A stretch of 10,425 nucleotides of DNA from Chloroflexota bacterium. Lineage in GTDB: Bacteria > Chloroflexota > Dehalococcoidia > Dehalococcoidales > JAHJRU01. The notes below the pieces were generated by a model. The model did not search any database. It was not told the origin of the DNA and was given only the letters and a program-made list of their open reading frames with translations. The stretch spans positions 1 to 10,425 of the forward strand of contig JAHJRU010000120.1 of the NCBI GenBank assembly GCA_018830745.1. Reading direction: 5' to 3'. The position numbers and the translations under genes are program-made. Positions 1-5,947 of this stretch are shown in pieces (positions within the stretch are counted from its first letter, which is position 1; each line of letters begins with the position of its first letter).

Positions 1-69
1 GCGGATATTGCCCACGTGGGGGAAGCCGGTGGGGCTGGGGGCATAGCGCACTCTGATGGGTTTAGTCAT
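1..69 (-). CDS. gltX: Glutamyl-tRNA synthetase, N-terminal fragment
   Basis: The first 23 codons of a minus-strand gene run off the left edge. They begin with ATG at 69-67 and read MTKPIRVRYAPSPTGFPHVG followed by NIR. This is the class I aminoacyl-tRNA synthetase N-terminus: the RYAPSPTG strand followed by the HIGH-type ATP-binding signature, here HVGN. RxAPSPTGxxHxGxxR is diagnostic of the Glu/Gln-tRNA synthetase group, and the APSPTGFPHVGN form is typical of bacterial GltX, which charges tRNA(Glu) in the cytoplasm. An AAAGG ribosome-binding site lies about 8 bases upstream of the ATG. The gene starts 34 bases after the methyltransferase stop on the same strand, so it is probably the last visible member of that operon. 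Only the start is visible, so discrimination between Glu and Gln specificity cannot be checked. Confidence 0.85.
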   Translation of the reverse strand, partial: MTKPIRVRYAPSPTGFPHVGNIR

Positions 70-103
70 TTAAAGCCTTTCTGCTTTCCCCAATCCTACG
101 CTA

Positions 104-700
104 TTATACACCTTTCACGGCGCGGACAAAGCACCGCGGTATGTACTTCATCACCTGGAAGCTCCGGATGGAAAACCCCTGGCCGGTCAGGGCTTCCCTC
201 AGTTCCGCCTCCCGGATGGAGACATGCCCCAGGCGGTTTTCAGCGGAGGTGGACAGCAGGAATTCCTCGAAGGAGAATACTCCTCCGGGCTTGAGCACGC
301 GGAACACCTCGGCGATTACCGCCTGCCAGTCCTTTATGTGGTCCAGCACGCCGAATAAAAAGGCGGCATCGAAATGAGCGTCAGGAAAGGGCAACTCCGC
401 CGCGTCCTGGCAAACAAACTCGATATTATCGGTTCTTACGTTCCTGGCCCACCGGGGCGGGCGGGAGATATATCTCCGGGCGGCCTTTATCATGTCGGGG
501 TCAATATCCACGCCGATTACGCGCTGGCAATCAAGGTGCTGGTTAATCAGGAGGGCTCCGGCGCCACCGCCGCAGCCGATTTCCAGACATATGCTGTCTT
601 TACTGACATTCAGGTTTGACAGCACCATCGGCGCCTCGAACTTACGCTGAAAATAGACCCGCAGTGGACTGCGGATAAAGAGCTTCTCAATGAAGTGCAT
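104..700 (-). CDS. Class I SAM-dependent methyltransferase
   Basis: A 198-residue cytoplasmic protein with a Rossmann-type methyltransferase fold of the Methyltransf_11/25 kind. Motif I (LEIGCGGGAG) is at residues 39-48, and the acidic ribose-binding loop (VDID) is at 64-67. A QDAAELPF segment around 98-105 matches motif II/III. The post-motif LKPGG is at 136-140, followed by a beta strand with FSFEEF. Substrate cannot be read from the sequence. The family includes quinone, lipid and small-molecule methylases; the basic N-terminal segment (residues 1-20) could contact a membrane or nucleic acid. The frame is open further upstream to a TTG at 760, but that would overlap rluD by about 50 bases. 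The ATG at 700 lies 7 bases after the rluD stop and leaves all family motifs intact, so it is preferred. The ribosome-binding site is weak, which suggests translational coupling to rluD. Confidence 0.8.
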   Translation of the reverse strand: MHFIEKLFIRSPLRVYFQRKFEAPMVLSNLNVSKDSICLEIGCGGGAGALLINQHLDCQRVIGVDIDPDMIKAARRYISRPPRWARNVRTDNIEFVCQDAAELPFPDAHFDAAFLFGVLDHIKDWQAVIAEVFRVLKPGGVFSFEEFLLSTSAENRLGHVSIREAELREALTGQGFSIRSFQVMKYIPRCFVRAVKGV

Positions 701-707
701 CTTTATG

Positions 708-1604
708 CTAGGCGAGGCTCTCCAGCGCCTGTGCCAGGTCGGCCGGGAGTTCAGACTCAAGCTCTATATATTCGCCGGTGGAGGGTTGTTTGAAGCCAAT
801 GCGGCAGGCGTGCATGAACTGCCGTGAAAGGTGAGCCGACTTCACACCGTAAACCGGGTCGGCTACCACCGGGTAGCCGATGGCGGCAAAATGGACCCGT
901 ATCTGGTGCGTGCGGCCCGTCTCCGGCTTTACTTCAAGCAGGGTATGGTTGCCCAGATATTTAATCACCTGGTATTCGGTGCGGGCTTCCCGGCCCTGGC
1001 TGACCACTGCCATACGCTGGCGGTTGGCGGGGTCGCGCCCGATGGACGCTTCGATGATGCCGGTGTCCGGCGTCAGGTGCCCCTTGACCAGAACCAGATA
1101 GACCTTGAGCACCGAGTGGGCTCTGAATTGCTCCATCAGCCTGGTCTGGGCCCGGCTGTTCTTGGCTACCAGCATCACTCCGGAGGTGTCCTTGTCCAGG
1201 CGGTGCACAATGCCCGGTCGCAGCGAGTCGCCGATGTCCGTCAGGTGGGGAAAGTGCGCCAGGATGGCATTGACCACGGTGTGGCTGGGGTGCCCCGGTG
1301 CCGGGTGAACGGTCAGCCCCGGCGGTTTATCGATGGCTAAGAGGTCTTCATCTTCATAGAGGATAGTCAGCGGGATGTCTTCCGGCAACAGGGAACTGGG
1401 GGGAGTTGGAGGTATGCTTACCGTTACCCGGTCACCCGCATTGAGTTTAAGCGCCGGCTTGGCGGCGTGTTCATTAACCCGGATGTATCCCCCGCCGATT
1501 AGCTTTTGTATGTAGGTTCGGGAGAGTTCCGGGCACTTCTGGCTGGCATACCTGTCCAGACGAATACCGCCCTCATCACATACGAAGCTATGTACTTCGT
1601 CCAT
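708..1604 (-). CDS. rluD: RluD/RluA-family 23S rRNA pseudouridine synthase
   Basis: A 298-residue protein. An N-terminal S4 RNA-binding domain spans about residues 13-65 (IRLDRY at 14-19, then SRTYIQKLI). The RluA-type catalytic domain carries HRLDKDTSG at 134-142, where Asp137 is the catalytic nucleophile. The C-terminal signature GRTHQIRVH is at 230-238. Family members isomerise uridine to pseudouridine in RNA. S4-containing members of this length are usually RluD-like and act on helix 69 of 23S rRNA, but the exact target site is inference. The frame is open upstream to position 1751, within lspA, but the N-terminal extension there has no family character. The ATG at 1604, four bases after the lspA stop with a GAAGAG-like ribosome-binding site overlapping the lspA end, gives the normal length. 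Gene order lspA-rluD is common in bacteria. Confidence 0.92.
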   Translation of the reverse strand: MDEVHSFVCDEGGIRLDRYASQKCPELSRTYIQKLIGGGYIRVNEHAAKPALKLNAGDRVTVSIPPTPPSSLLPEDIPLTILYEDEDLLAIDKPPGLTVHPAPGHPSHTVVNAILAHFPHLTDIGDSLRPGIVHRLDKDTSGVMLVAKNSRAQTRLMEQFRAHSVLKVYLVLVKGHLTPDTGIIEASIGRDPANRQRMAVVSQGREARTEYQVIKYLGNHTLLEVKPETGRTHQIRVHFAAIGYPVVADPVYGVKSAHLSRQFMHACRIGFKQPSTGEYIELESELPADLAQALESLA

Positions 1605-1608
1605 ACCA

Positions 1609-2076
1609 CTACTCTTCTGCCCTGACATTTTGCAGGAGGGAGTAAGCCAGAATAATAGCCCCGATGGTAATGGCTGAATCAGCGATGTTGAAATCCGGCC
1701 AGATGCCGACGCTGATAAAGTCGGTAACATAGCCCCGGAGCAGCCGGTCAAAGAGGTTGCCGATGGTGCCGCCCAGAATTAGACCCAGGGCTAAACTGGC
1801 AGGTCTATTATTCAGGAAAGGAAGGCGGTGATGAAGAAAAAGGGCATAGATTAAGAGGAGGACCACGCCTATGGCCGCCACCATAGCCAGGAGAGATGAC
1901 TGGTCGGACAGTAAGCCAAAGGCAGCTCCGGTATTATGCACATGGGTTATCTGGAAAAGTCCACTCTCAGGTATTGCTTGTCCGGTAGCCAGGTTAGACC
2001 TGATCCATTCCTTGGTGAGCTGGTCGGCGGCGGCAACTAAGAGTGCGGTGAGAAAAAGAGAGAATTTTATCCTCAC
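1609..2076 (-). CDS. lspA: Lipoprotein signal peptidase II
   Basis: A 155-residue polytopic inner-membrane aspartyl protease (family A8) that removes signal peptides from diacylglyceryl-modified prolipoproteins. Four hydrophobic segments fall near residues 5-18, 60-80, 95-105 and 132-148. Conserved blocks are present: DQLTKEWIR at 18-26, NTGAAFGLL at 48-56, GNLFDR at 106-111 with catalytic Asp110, and FNIAD at 129-133 with catalytic Asp133. The frame can be opened to a TTG at 2151, but that start would overlap the zinc-finger gene by about 70 bases and add a basic, non-membrane leader. The GTG at 2076 lies one base past the upstream stop (TAG C GTG) and gives the usual LspA length. No strong ribosome-binding site is visible at this GTG, so coupling to the upstream gene is likely. 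The 3' end is followed by rluD after 4 bases. Confidence 0.93.
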   Translation of the reverse strand: MRIKFSLFLTALLVAAADQLTKEWIRSNLATGQAIPESGLFQITHVHNTGAAFGLLSDQSSLLAMVAAIGVVLLLIYALFLHHRLPFLNNRPASLALGLILGGTIGNLFDRLLRGYVTDFISVGIWPDFNIADSAITIGAIILAYSLLQNVRAEE

Positions 2077-2077
2077 G

Positions 2078-2446
2078 CTAGTGATGTTCTGCCTTTTTAG
2101 ACTCCTTAGCCTTACATTCAAGACAAAGACTTGCCTGAGGAAGTGCTTCAAGACGTTCCGGGGCTATGGGTTGACCGCACTTATCACATTTCCCATAGGT
2201 TCCCTCGTCGAACTTCTGTAGCGCGCGTTCCACTTTGGAGATCTGGTCTCGCGTACGGTGCTCCAGGGCTAAACGCTTTTCCAGCTCTGAGGTCTCGGTA
2301 GCTTCCTCCTCTCGCTTGCCAAAAGGACTACCCTCACGCCTCTCATCGGTAGGGTGGGCGTTAGCCACTAATTGTTCTAGTTCTTCCTGCAGGTGCTTTT
2401 GCTCGTCCTCCAGACGGGAACGCAGCTCTTTTAAATCAACTTTCAC
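2078..2446 (-). CDS. DksA/TraR-type C4 zinc-finger protein
   Basis: A 122-residue, highly charged protein. The N-terminal half (about residues 1-78) is predicted coiled coil, rich in Glu, Lys and Leu. The C-terminal zinc ribbon has CDKC at 87-90 and CLEC at 108-111, giving four Cys ligands in the C-x2-C-x17-C-x2-C pattern of the DksA/TraR family. DksA binds the RNA polymerase secondary channel and acts with ppGpp in transcription control. Many non-proteobacterial relatives, often annotated only as TraR/DksA zinc-finger or general stress proteins, lack the tip Asp residues that DksA needs, so a DksA function here is unproven. The start is a GTG preceded by a perfect AGGAGG (2457-2452) with 5-base spacing. 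It appears to be the first gene of the lspA-rluD operon, which it precedes by one base. Confidence 0.87.
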   Translation of the reverse strand: MKVDLKELRSRLEDEQKHLQEELEQLVANAHPTDERREGSPFGKREEEATETSELEKRLALEHRTRDQISKVERALQKFDEGTYGKCDKCGQPIAPERLEALPQASLCLECKAKESKKAEHH

Positions 2447-2451
2447 CTTTT

Positions 2452-2457
2452 CCTCCT
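2452..2457 (-). promoter_or_regulatory. Strong Shine-Dalgarno deciding the GTG start of the zinc-finger gene
   Basis: The minus strand reads AGGAGG, then AAAAG, then GTG. This perfect anti-16S match at 5-base spacing fixes the non-ATG initiation codon at 2446-2444. Confidence 0.85.
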
Positions 2458-2643
2458 CTCCACCTCCAAACTTATGTTCGGTTCTTTCTTATTATTACCC
2501 TGTATCCTGATAATTAGGTGTCAGTGTCTAAGGTTGGTTGAAAGGAATGATAGAGGCAGTGGATTAGTCCAACATGGTCTGCTTCAGCGCCCGGGGCTGA
2601 GCCAATAAGACCGTGTGGTGCTACAATACCTCATAGTATTTTT

Positions 2644-2672
2644 AGTGTAACTCATTTATCCTGTTTGGTCAA
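2644..2672 (-). promoter_or_regulatory. Candidate leftward sigma-70 promoter for the zinc-finger/lspA operon
   Basis: On the minus strand TTGACC (2672-2667) is followed after 17 bases by TACACT (2649-2644), matching 5/6 and 4/6 of the sigma-70 consensus. It would give a leader of about 190 bases containing the 2576-2612 hairpin. No better match lies nearer the gene, but this one is only moderate. Confidence 0.35.
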
Positions 2673-2705
2673 CTCGGTCAAGAAATGCTGGTAAAAATTG
2701 GTTGG

Positions 2706-2735
2706 TTGACAGCTTAGACGTGAGTGAAATATAAT
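2706..2735 (+). promoter_or_regulatory. Consensus sigma-70-type promoter upstream of the CaiB/BaiF gene
   Basis: TTGACA at 2706-2711 and TATAAT at 2730-2735 are both perfect hexamers, separated by 18 bases. The expected transcription start is near 2742, giving a 5' leader of about 78 bases before the ATG at 2820. The GGTTGGTTGA repeat overlaps the -35 box, so a regulator could bind there; that part is inference. Confidence 0.8.
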
Positions 2736-2819
2736 GAAATTCCTTCAATATATGCTATGGTTTAATCGGCTAATACCGTCGACCCATCCCAATACTATTA
2801 TTTACCTGGAGATAGGATA

Positions 2820-4037
2820 ATGCTTGCGCTGGAAAGTGTCAAGATACTGGACCTCACCCGAGCGGGCCCGGGACCTTATTGCACCATGATTCTGGGTGAT
2901 TTGGGGGCTGAGGTAATCAAGATTGAAGCTCCCCTGGCGGTAGGTGACCGCCAGGCAGGCTCCTTTCATTCGCCTGTGGGAGATGAAGGGAAGAGGGAGG
3001 CGGCATACCAGTGTCTTCACCGCAACAAAAGGAGCGTGGCACTAAATCTGAGGGCAGATGCGGGACGCCGTATTTTTCACCAGCTGGCGAAGAAGGCTGA
3101 TATTATTGTCGAGGGGTTCAGGCCGGGGGTAGTCCAACGCCTGGGTATAGACTATGAAGCCATCAGCAAGATAAATCCCGGGATTATCTACTGCTCCATT
3201 ACCGGCTATGGGCAGGACGGCCCCTATAGCGGTCTCTCCGGCCACGATATCAACTATATCTCCATGGGTGGTGCACTTTCCCTGGTTGGCGAGGCTGACC
3301 GCCCGCCGTCTATTCCATTAAACCTGATGGCTGACTATGGCGGGGGTGGAGCCAATGCCGCAATTGGCATCCTGGGTGCGCTCATCGTCAGGGATAAGAC
3401 CGGTAAAGGCCAGTACATAGATATCTCATTAACTGATAGCGCCATCTATCTCAACTGTGCCGTTACCGTAAACCATTTCTACCATAAGGTCGTACCCCAG
3501 CGGCAGTCCATCTGGCCCAATGGCGGTTACCCGTACTATAATGTCTACCAGGCCAAGGATGGCGGGTATGTAACCATTGGTTGTCTGGAACCATGGCTGT
3601 GGGAGAAGTTCTGCCGGGCAATAGGCAAGGAGGAGTTCATTCCGGTTCAATTTAAGGTTGACCACTTTGTCTATCCGCCGGAGGGCAACCAGTGGCAGGA
3701 AGTTTTCTCTTCTCTGAGACAGGTCTTTCTTACCAGGACCAGGGATGAGTGGTTTGAGTTCCTGAGCCAGAAGGATGTGCCGGTAGGCAAGGTTTATTCC
3801 ATGGATGAGGTCTTTGCCGACCCCCAGGTGCTTCACCGGCAGATGGTTATCGAGGTGGAGCACCCCACGGAAGGTAAGGTTAAGCAGGTTGGACTGCCTA
3901 TAAAGCTATCTGATACACCGGGCGAAATCAGGAGTCTTGCTCCGGTGCTCGGTGAACACACCGAAGAAGTATTAACCGAGTTGGGGTATAATAAAAGTAA
4001 TATAAACGAACTCCGTCAGGAAGGGGTAGTGAGCTAA
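2820..4037 (+). CDS. CaiB/BaiF-family enzyme, alpha-methylacyl-CoA racemase-like
   Basis: A 405-residue protein of the class III CoA-transferase (CaiB/BaiF) family, at the usual length of about 400. The N-terminal Rossmann-like block starts VKILDLTRAGPGPYCTMILG, then DLGAEVIKIE at 27-36, RNKRSVALNL at 68-77 and VEGFRPGV at 97-104. The active-site region resembles alpha-methylacyl-CoA racemase: GHDINY at 141-146 (His142), ADYGGGG at 171-177 (Asp172), and a C-terminal IGCLEPW with Glu257. The 30-residue spacing from His142 to Asp172 and 85-residue spacing to Glu257 agree with my recollection of the mycobacterial racemase residues 126/156/241. This suggests alpha-proton exchange of 2-methylacyl-CoA. 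Alternatively it transfers CoA between carboxylates, with Asp172 as nucleophile. A GGAG ribosome-binding site lies 8 bases before the ATG. The next gene follows after 24 bases, so the two are probably co-transcribed. Confidence 0.85.
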   Translation: MLALESVKILDLTRAGPGPYCTMILGDLGAEVIKIEAPLAVGDRQAGSFHSPVGDEGKREAAYQCLHRNKRSVALNLRADAGRRIFHQLAKKADIIVEGFRPGVVQRLGIDYEAISKINPGIIYCSITGYGQDGPYSGLSGHDINYISMGGALSLVGEADRPPSIPLNLMADYGGGGANAAIGILGALIVRDKTGKGQYIDISLTDSAIYLNCAVTVNHFYHKVVPQRQSIWPNGGYPYYNVYQAKDGGYVTIGCLEPWLWEKFCRAIGKEEFIPVQFKVDHFVYPPEGNQWQEVFSSLRQVFLTRTRDEWFEFLSQKDVPVGKVYSMDEVFADPQVLHRQMVIEVEHPTEGKVKQVGLPIKLSDTPGEIRSLAPVLGEHTEEVLTELGYNKSNINELRQEGVVS

Positions 4038-4048
4038 TCGATAAAAAG

Positions 4049-4056
4049 GGAGGTGA
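4049..4056 (+). promoter_or_regulatory. Strong Shine-Dalgarno deciding the start of the RAM-domain gene
   Basis: GGAGGTGA is an extended perfect match to the 16S 3' end, 5 bases before the ATG at 4062. A possible upstream GTG start at 4053 lies inside this site and is therefore discarded. Confidence 0.85.
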
Positions 4057-4061
4057 AGAAA

Positions 4062-4301
4062 ATGGCAGCGAAGGCTTTTGTGCTAATTGAAACAGCTGTG
4101 GGTCGAGCCAAGGAAGTAGCAGTTGCTCTGGAGAAACTGGAAGGGGTGAAATCAGTTGATGCGGTGACCGGTCCCTATGATATTATCGTTATCGCTGAAG
4201 GAGAGACCCTTAACGATATTGGCGACCTGGTTACCGGGAAAATACATCCCATCAACGGCATCAGCCGCACCGTTACCTGTCTGGCAATTTGGAGCGCCTA
4301 G
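4062..4301 (+). CDS. Stand-alone Lrp/AsnC ligand-binding (RAM) domain protein
   Basis: A 79-residue protein consisting only of the alpha/beta RAM domain that forms the C-terminal effector-binding half of Lrp/AsnC regulators. Seen: an opening strand AFVLIET, a helix with EVAVALEKLEGVKSVDAV, the conserved TGPYDIIV turn-strand at 36-43, a second helix, and the closing INGISRTVTCL block at 64-74. There is no helix-turn-helix, so it is not a DNA-binding regulator by itself. Family members of this size form dimers/decamers that bind amino acids or other small ligands, and some modulate full-length Lrp proteins or enzymes. It lies 24 bases behind the acyl-CoA racemase-like gene and probably shares its promoter. 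That hints at sensing a branched-chain or acyl metabolite, but the ligand is unknown. Confidence 0.85.
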   Translation: MAAKAFVLIETAVGRAKEVAVALEKLEGVKSVDAVTGPYDIIVIAEGETLNDIGDLVTGKIHPINGISRTVTCLAIWSA

Positions 4302-4337
4302 GTTAGCGTTAAGAGCCATCTGTGAGTTACTCCAGGC

Positions 4338-5183
4338 TCAGGTCAGGGCTTCCAGTTTGGCTATGACCTCGTTTATGGTTTGCTCGTCGGTGGAGGCTCC
4401 ACCGGTTACGCCTATGCGCTGGTGGCCTTTCAGCCACTCGGGCTTGATTTCCTCGGCGGTCTCAATCAGACGGGTCTCCGTAATTTCAGAACAAAGGCGG
4501 GCCAGGTGATTGGTATTGGCGCTGTTCCGCCCGCCGACGACGAACATCAAGTCCACCGTTCTGGCCGATTTGAGGGCGGCTTCCTGTCGGTCTCTGATGT
4601 CATGGCAGATGGTATCAAAGATGCGTATTTCGGAATCTTTAGTGAAGGCAGCGTCAATAAGGGTCTTGATGAATTCGGTGTAGTGTGCCGGGATGCGGGT
4701 GGTCTGGGACAGGACTCCTATCCAGCGGGGCAGGGGGTCAAGGCTGGCAACGGGATTCTCAGAGAGAGTGGCTACCCCCTTACCTTTGGTCCAGCCAAGA
4801 ATACCTTTAACCTCGGGGTGGTCAGCTTCACCATAGACGACCACAAAAAAGCCCGCCTCGTTTAACCTCCGGGCAACCTGCTGGGCACGGTGAACGTAGG
4901 GGCAGGTGGTGTCAACCAGGCCGATGTGCTGTTTTTGCAGTTCCGCTTCCAACTCCGGACTTATACCGTGGGCACTGATGGCTACGGTATCGCCCTGTAT
5001 GTCTTCCGCGGCCTCAACTACCTTGACCCCGATATCGGCCAGCTTTTGTAGTACCTGACGGTTATGAACCAGTTGTCCCAGTGTCTCTATCCCGCCGTGC
5101 TCCCGGGCAGCCTTTTCAATGATTTCCATGGCACGCCTGACCCCGAAGCAAAAGCCGGTCTTTTCTGCCTTCTCTATTTTCAT
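4338..5183 (-). CDS. ispH: 4-hydroxy-3-methylbut-2-enyl diphosphate reductase
   Basis: A 281-residue iron-sulfur enzyme of the last MEP-pathway step. It reduces HMBPP to isopentenyl and dimethylallyl diphosphate in the cytoplasm. The three cluster cysteines are Cys12 (GFCFGV), Cys94 (TTCPYV) and Cys193 (DTICHD). Substrate-pocket residues are present: His40 (LVHN), His72 (SAHG), His122 and the catalytic Glu124 in DHPE, the SQTT segment at 159-162, the SANTNHL loop at 221-227 and GGAST at 261-265. Length matches short bacterial IspH with no S1-domain extension. The start codon overlaps the plsC stop by 4 bases (ATGA), indicating coupled translation. The gene converges on the RAM-domain gene with only 36 bases between them. 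Confidence 0.96.
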   Translation of the reverse strand: MKIEKAEKTGFCFGVRRAMEIIEKAAREHGGIETLGQLVHNRQVLQKLADIGVKVVEAAEDIQGDTVAISAHGISPELEAELQKQHIGLVDTTCPYVHRAQQVARRLNEAGFFVVVYGEADHPEVKGILGWTKGKGVATLSENPVASLDPLPRWIGVLSQTTRIPAHYTEFIKTLIDAAFTKDSEIRIFDTICHDIRDRQEAALKSARTVDLMFVVGGRNSANTNHLARLCSEITETRLIETAEEIKPEWLKGHQRIGVTGGASTDEQTINEVIAKLEALT

Positions 5184-5812
5184 ATCTGATACTTCCCGCG
5201 GTATTCCGGGGGTAGAAGTTTGGCTATTTCCAGCATTATGGAATCGGCCATTTCGGCCAGCTCCTTTCTGTCCAGTTTACCACCGGCAGGTGTCAGGTAG
5301 AAGGGGCGCCCGATGTTGACGCTCATCCTGGGACGACGAAATATCCAGGTAATGCCCCTGACCTGCTCCGTGCCGCTGATGCCTACGGGAATAATTGGGG
5401 CGCCGCTGCGGCAGGCGATAAGTGCTGAACCAGGCAGAGGATTCTCCAGTTGATTTTTAAGGCTTCTCTTTCCTTCAGGGAACATGGCTAAAGCTAAGCC
5501 ACCATCTAGGACTTTCTGTGCCTGGCGGAGAGCCTCCCGGCCAAATCGCTGTCTGTTCACCGGGAAGGAACCGAATCGGCGCATAAAAAAGGCAGTGATT
5601 CGGGAGCGGAATAGCTCCTCTTTAGCCATAAATATTACCCTGCGGCGGAAGCTGATGCCAACAATAGGTGGGTCGGCGTTGTGGATATGATTGCTGACGA
5701 TTATCAGAGGGCCCTGGTCCGGGACATTCTCCCTCCCGCTGACCTCCCGGCGGGTCAACAGGAAAAACAGCCACCATACTAATGCTCTGCCTGTGGAATA
5801 GACCAGGGACAT
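5180..5812 (-). CDS. plsC: 1-acyl-sn-glycerol-3-phosphate acyltransferase (PlsC family)
   Basis: A 210-residue membrane-associated acyltransferase that makes phosphatidic acid from lysophosphatidic acid. The N-terminal hydrophobic segment is at residues 10-20. Motif I is NHIHNAD, with catalytic His42 and Asp47 (HX4D). Motif II is GSFPVNR at 81-87, motif III is FPEGKRS at 111-117 (Lys replaces the more usual Thr), and motif IV is IIPVGISG at 140-147. A TTG at 5845 extends the frame, but it sits inside the likely -10 box (5850-5845). The ATG at 5812, behind an AGG about 8 bases away, is therefore preferred. The pair plsC-ispH overlaps by 4 bases and joins phospholipid and isoprenoid synthesis in one transcript. 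The acyl donor (acyl-ACP or acyl-CoA) cannot be told from sequence. Confidence 0.9.
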   Translation of the reverse strand: MSLVYSTGRALVWWLFFLLTRREVSGRENVPDQGPLIIVSNHIHNADPPIVGISFRRRVIFMAKEELFRSRITAFFMRRFGSFPVNRQRFGREALRQAQKVLDGGLALAMFPEGKRSLKNQLENPLPGSALIACRSGAPIIPVGISGTEQVRGITWIFRRPRMSVNIGRPFYLTPAGGKLDRKELAEMADSIMLEIAKLLPPEYRGKYQI

Positions 5813-5844
5813 AATGCTAACCTGTAAAGGGATTCGTTCTGTCA

Positions 5845-5873
5845 ATTATACTCCACGGCTGCTTGCCAGGCAA
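5845..5873 (-). promoter_or_regulatory. Likely sigma-70 promoter of plsC-ispH
   Basis: On the minus strand TTGCCT (5873-5868) is followed after 17 bases by a perfect TATAAT (5850-5845). The predicted start near 5838 leaves a leader of about 26 bases before the ATG at 5812. The -10 box overlaps the alternative TTG codon of plsC, which argues against that start. Confidence 0.55.
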
Positions 5874-5947
5874 ACCGGAAAAAGTAGTGGAAGAGGTTAA
5901 GGGTTACCTCAAAGAATACTGGGTGTGTTTGAAGTAAACTCCTGGCT

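Larger units (their letters stand above)
2447..2819. other. Divergent intergenic region without a recognisable gene
   Basis: 373 bases separate the leftward zinc-finger operon from the rightward acyl-CoA enzyme gene. I see no open frame with coding character, no tRNA-like fold and no known riboswitch. What it holds: a strong rightward promoter (2706-2735), a weaker leftward promoter candidate (2644-2672), and an imperfect hairpin at 2576-2612 in which GGTCT pairs with AGACC and CAGC with GCTG around a GC-rich loop. There is a small AATAC/GTATT hairpin near 2625-2641 followed by a few Ts on the plus strand. The 10-mer GGTTGGTTGA occurs twice (2532-2541 and 2700-2709), the second copy overlapping the rightward -35 box. 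GGTCAA occurs twice at 9-base spacing (2667-2681). Confidence 0.6.

Noticed and set aside
831..1340. A 169-codon plus-strand open frame opposite rluD
   Set aside because: It is a reverse-strand shadow of a gene with clear S4 and HRLD motifs.
2560..2640. tRNA-like or structured RNA gene in the divergent region
   Set aside because: No T-loop GGTTCGAATCC-type sequence, no acceptor-stem pairing and no CCA end were found.
4302..4345. Possible bidirectional terminator between the RAM-domain gene and ispH (GAGCC/GGCTC pairing)
   Set aside because: The stem is only 5 bp, the loop is long and no T-run follows on either strand.
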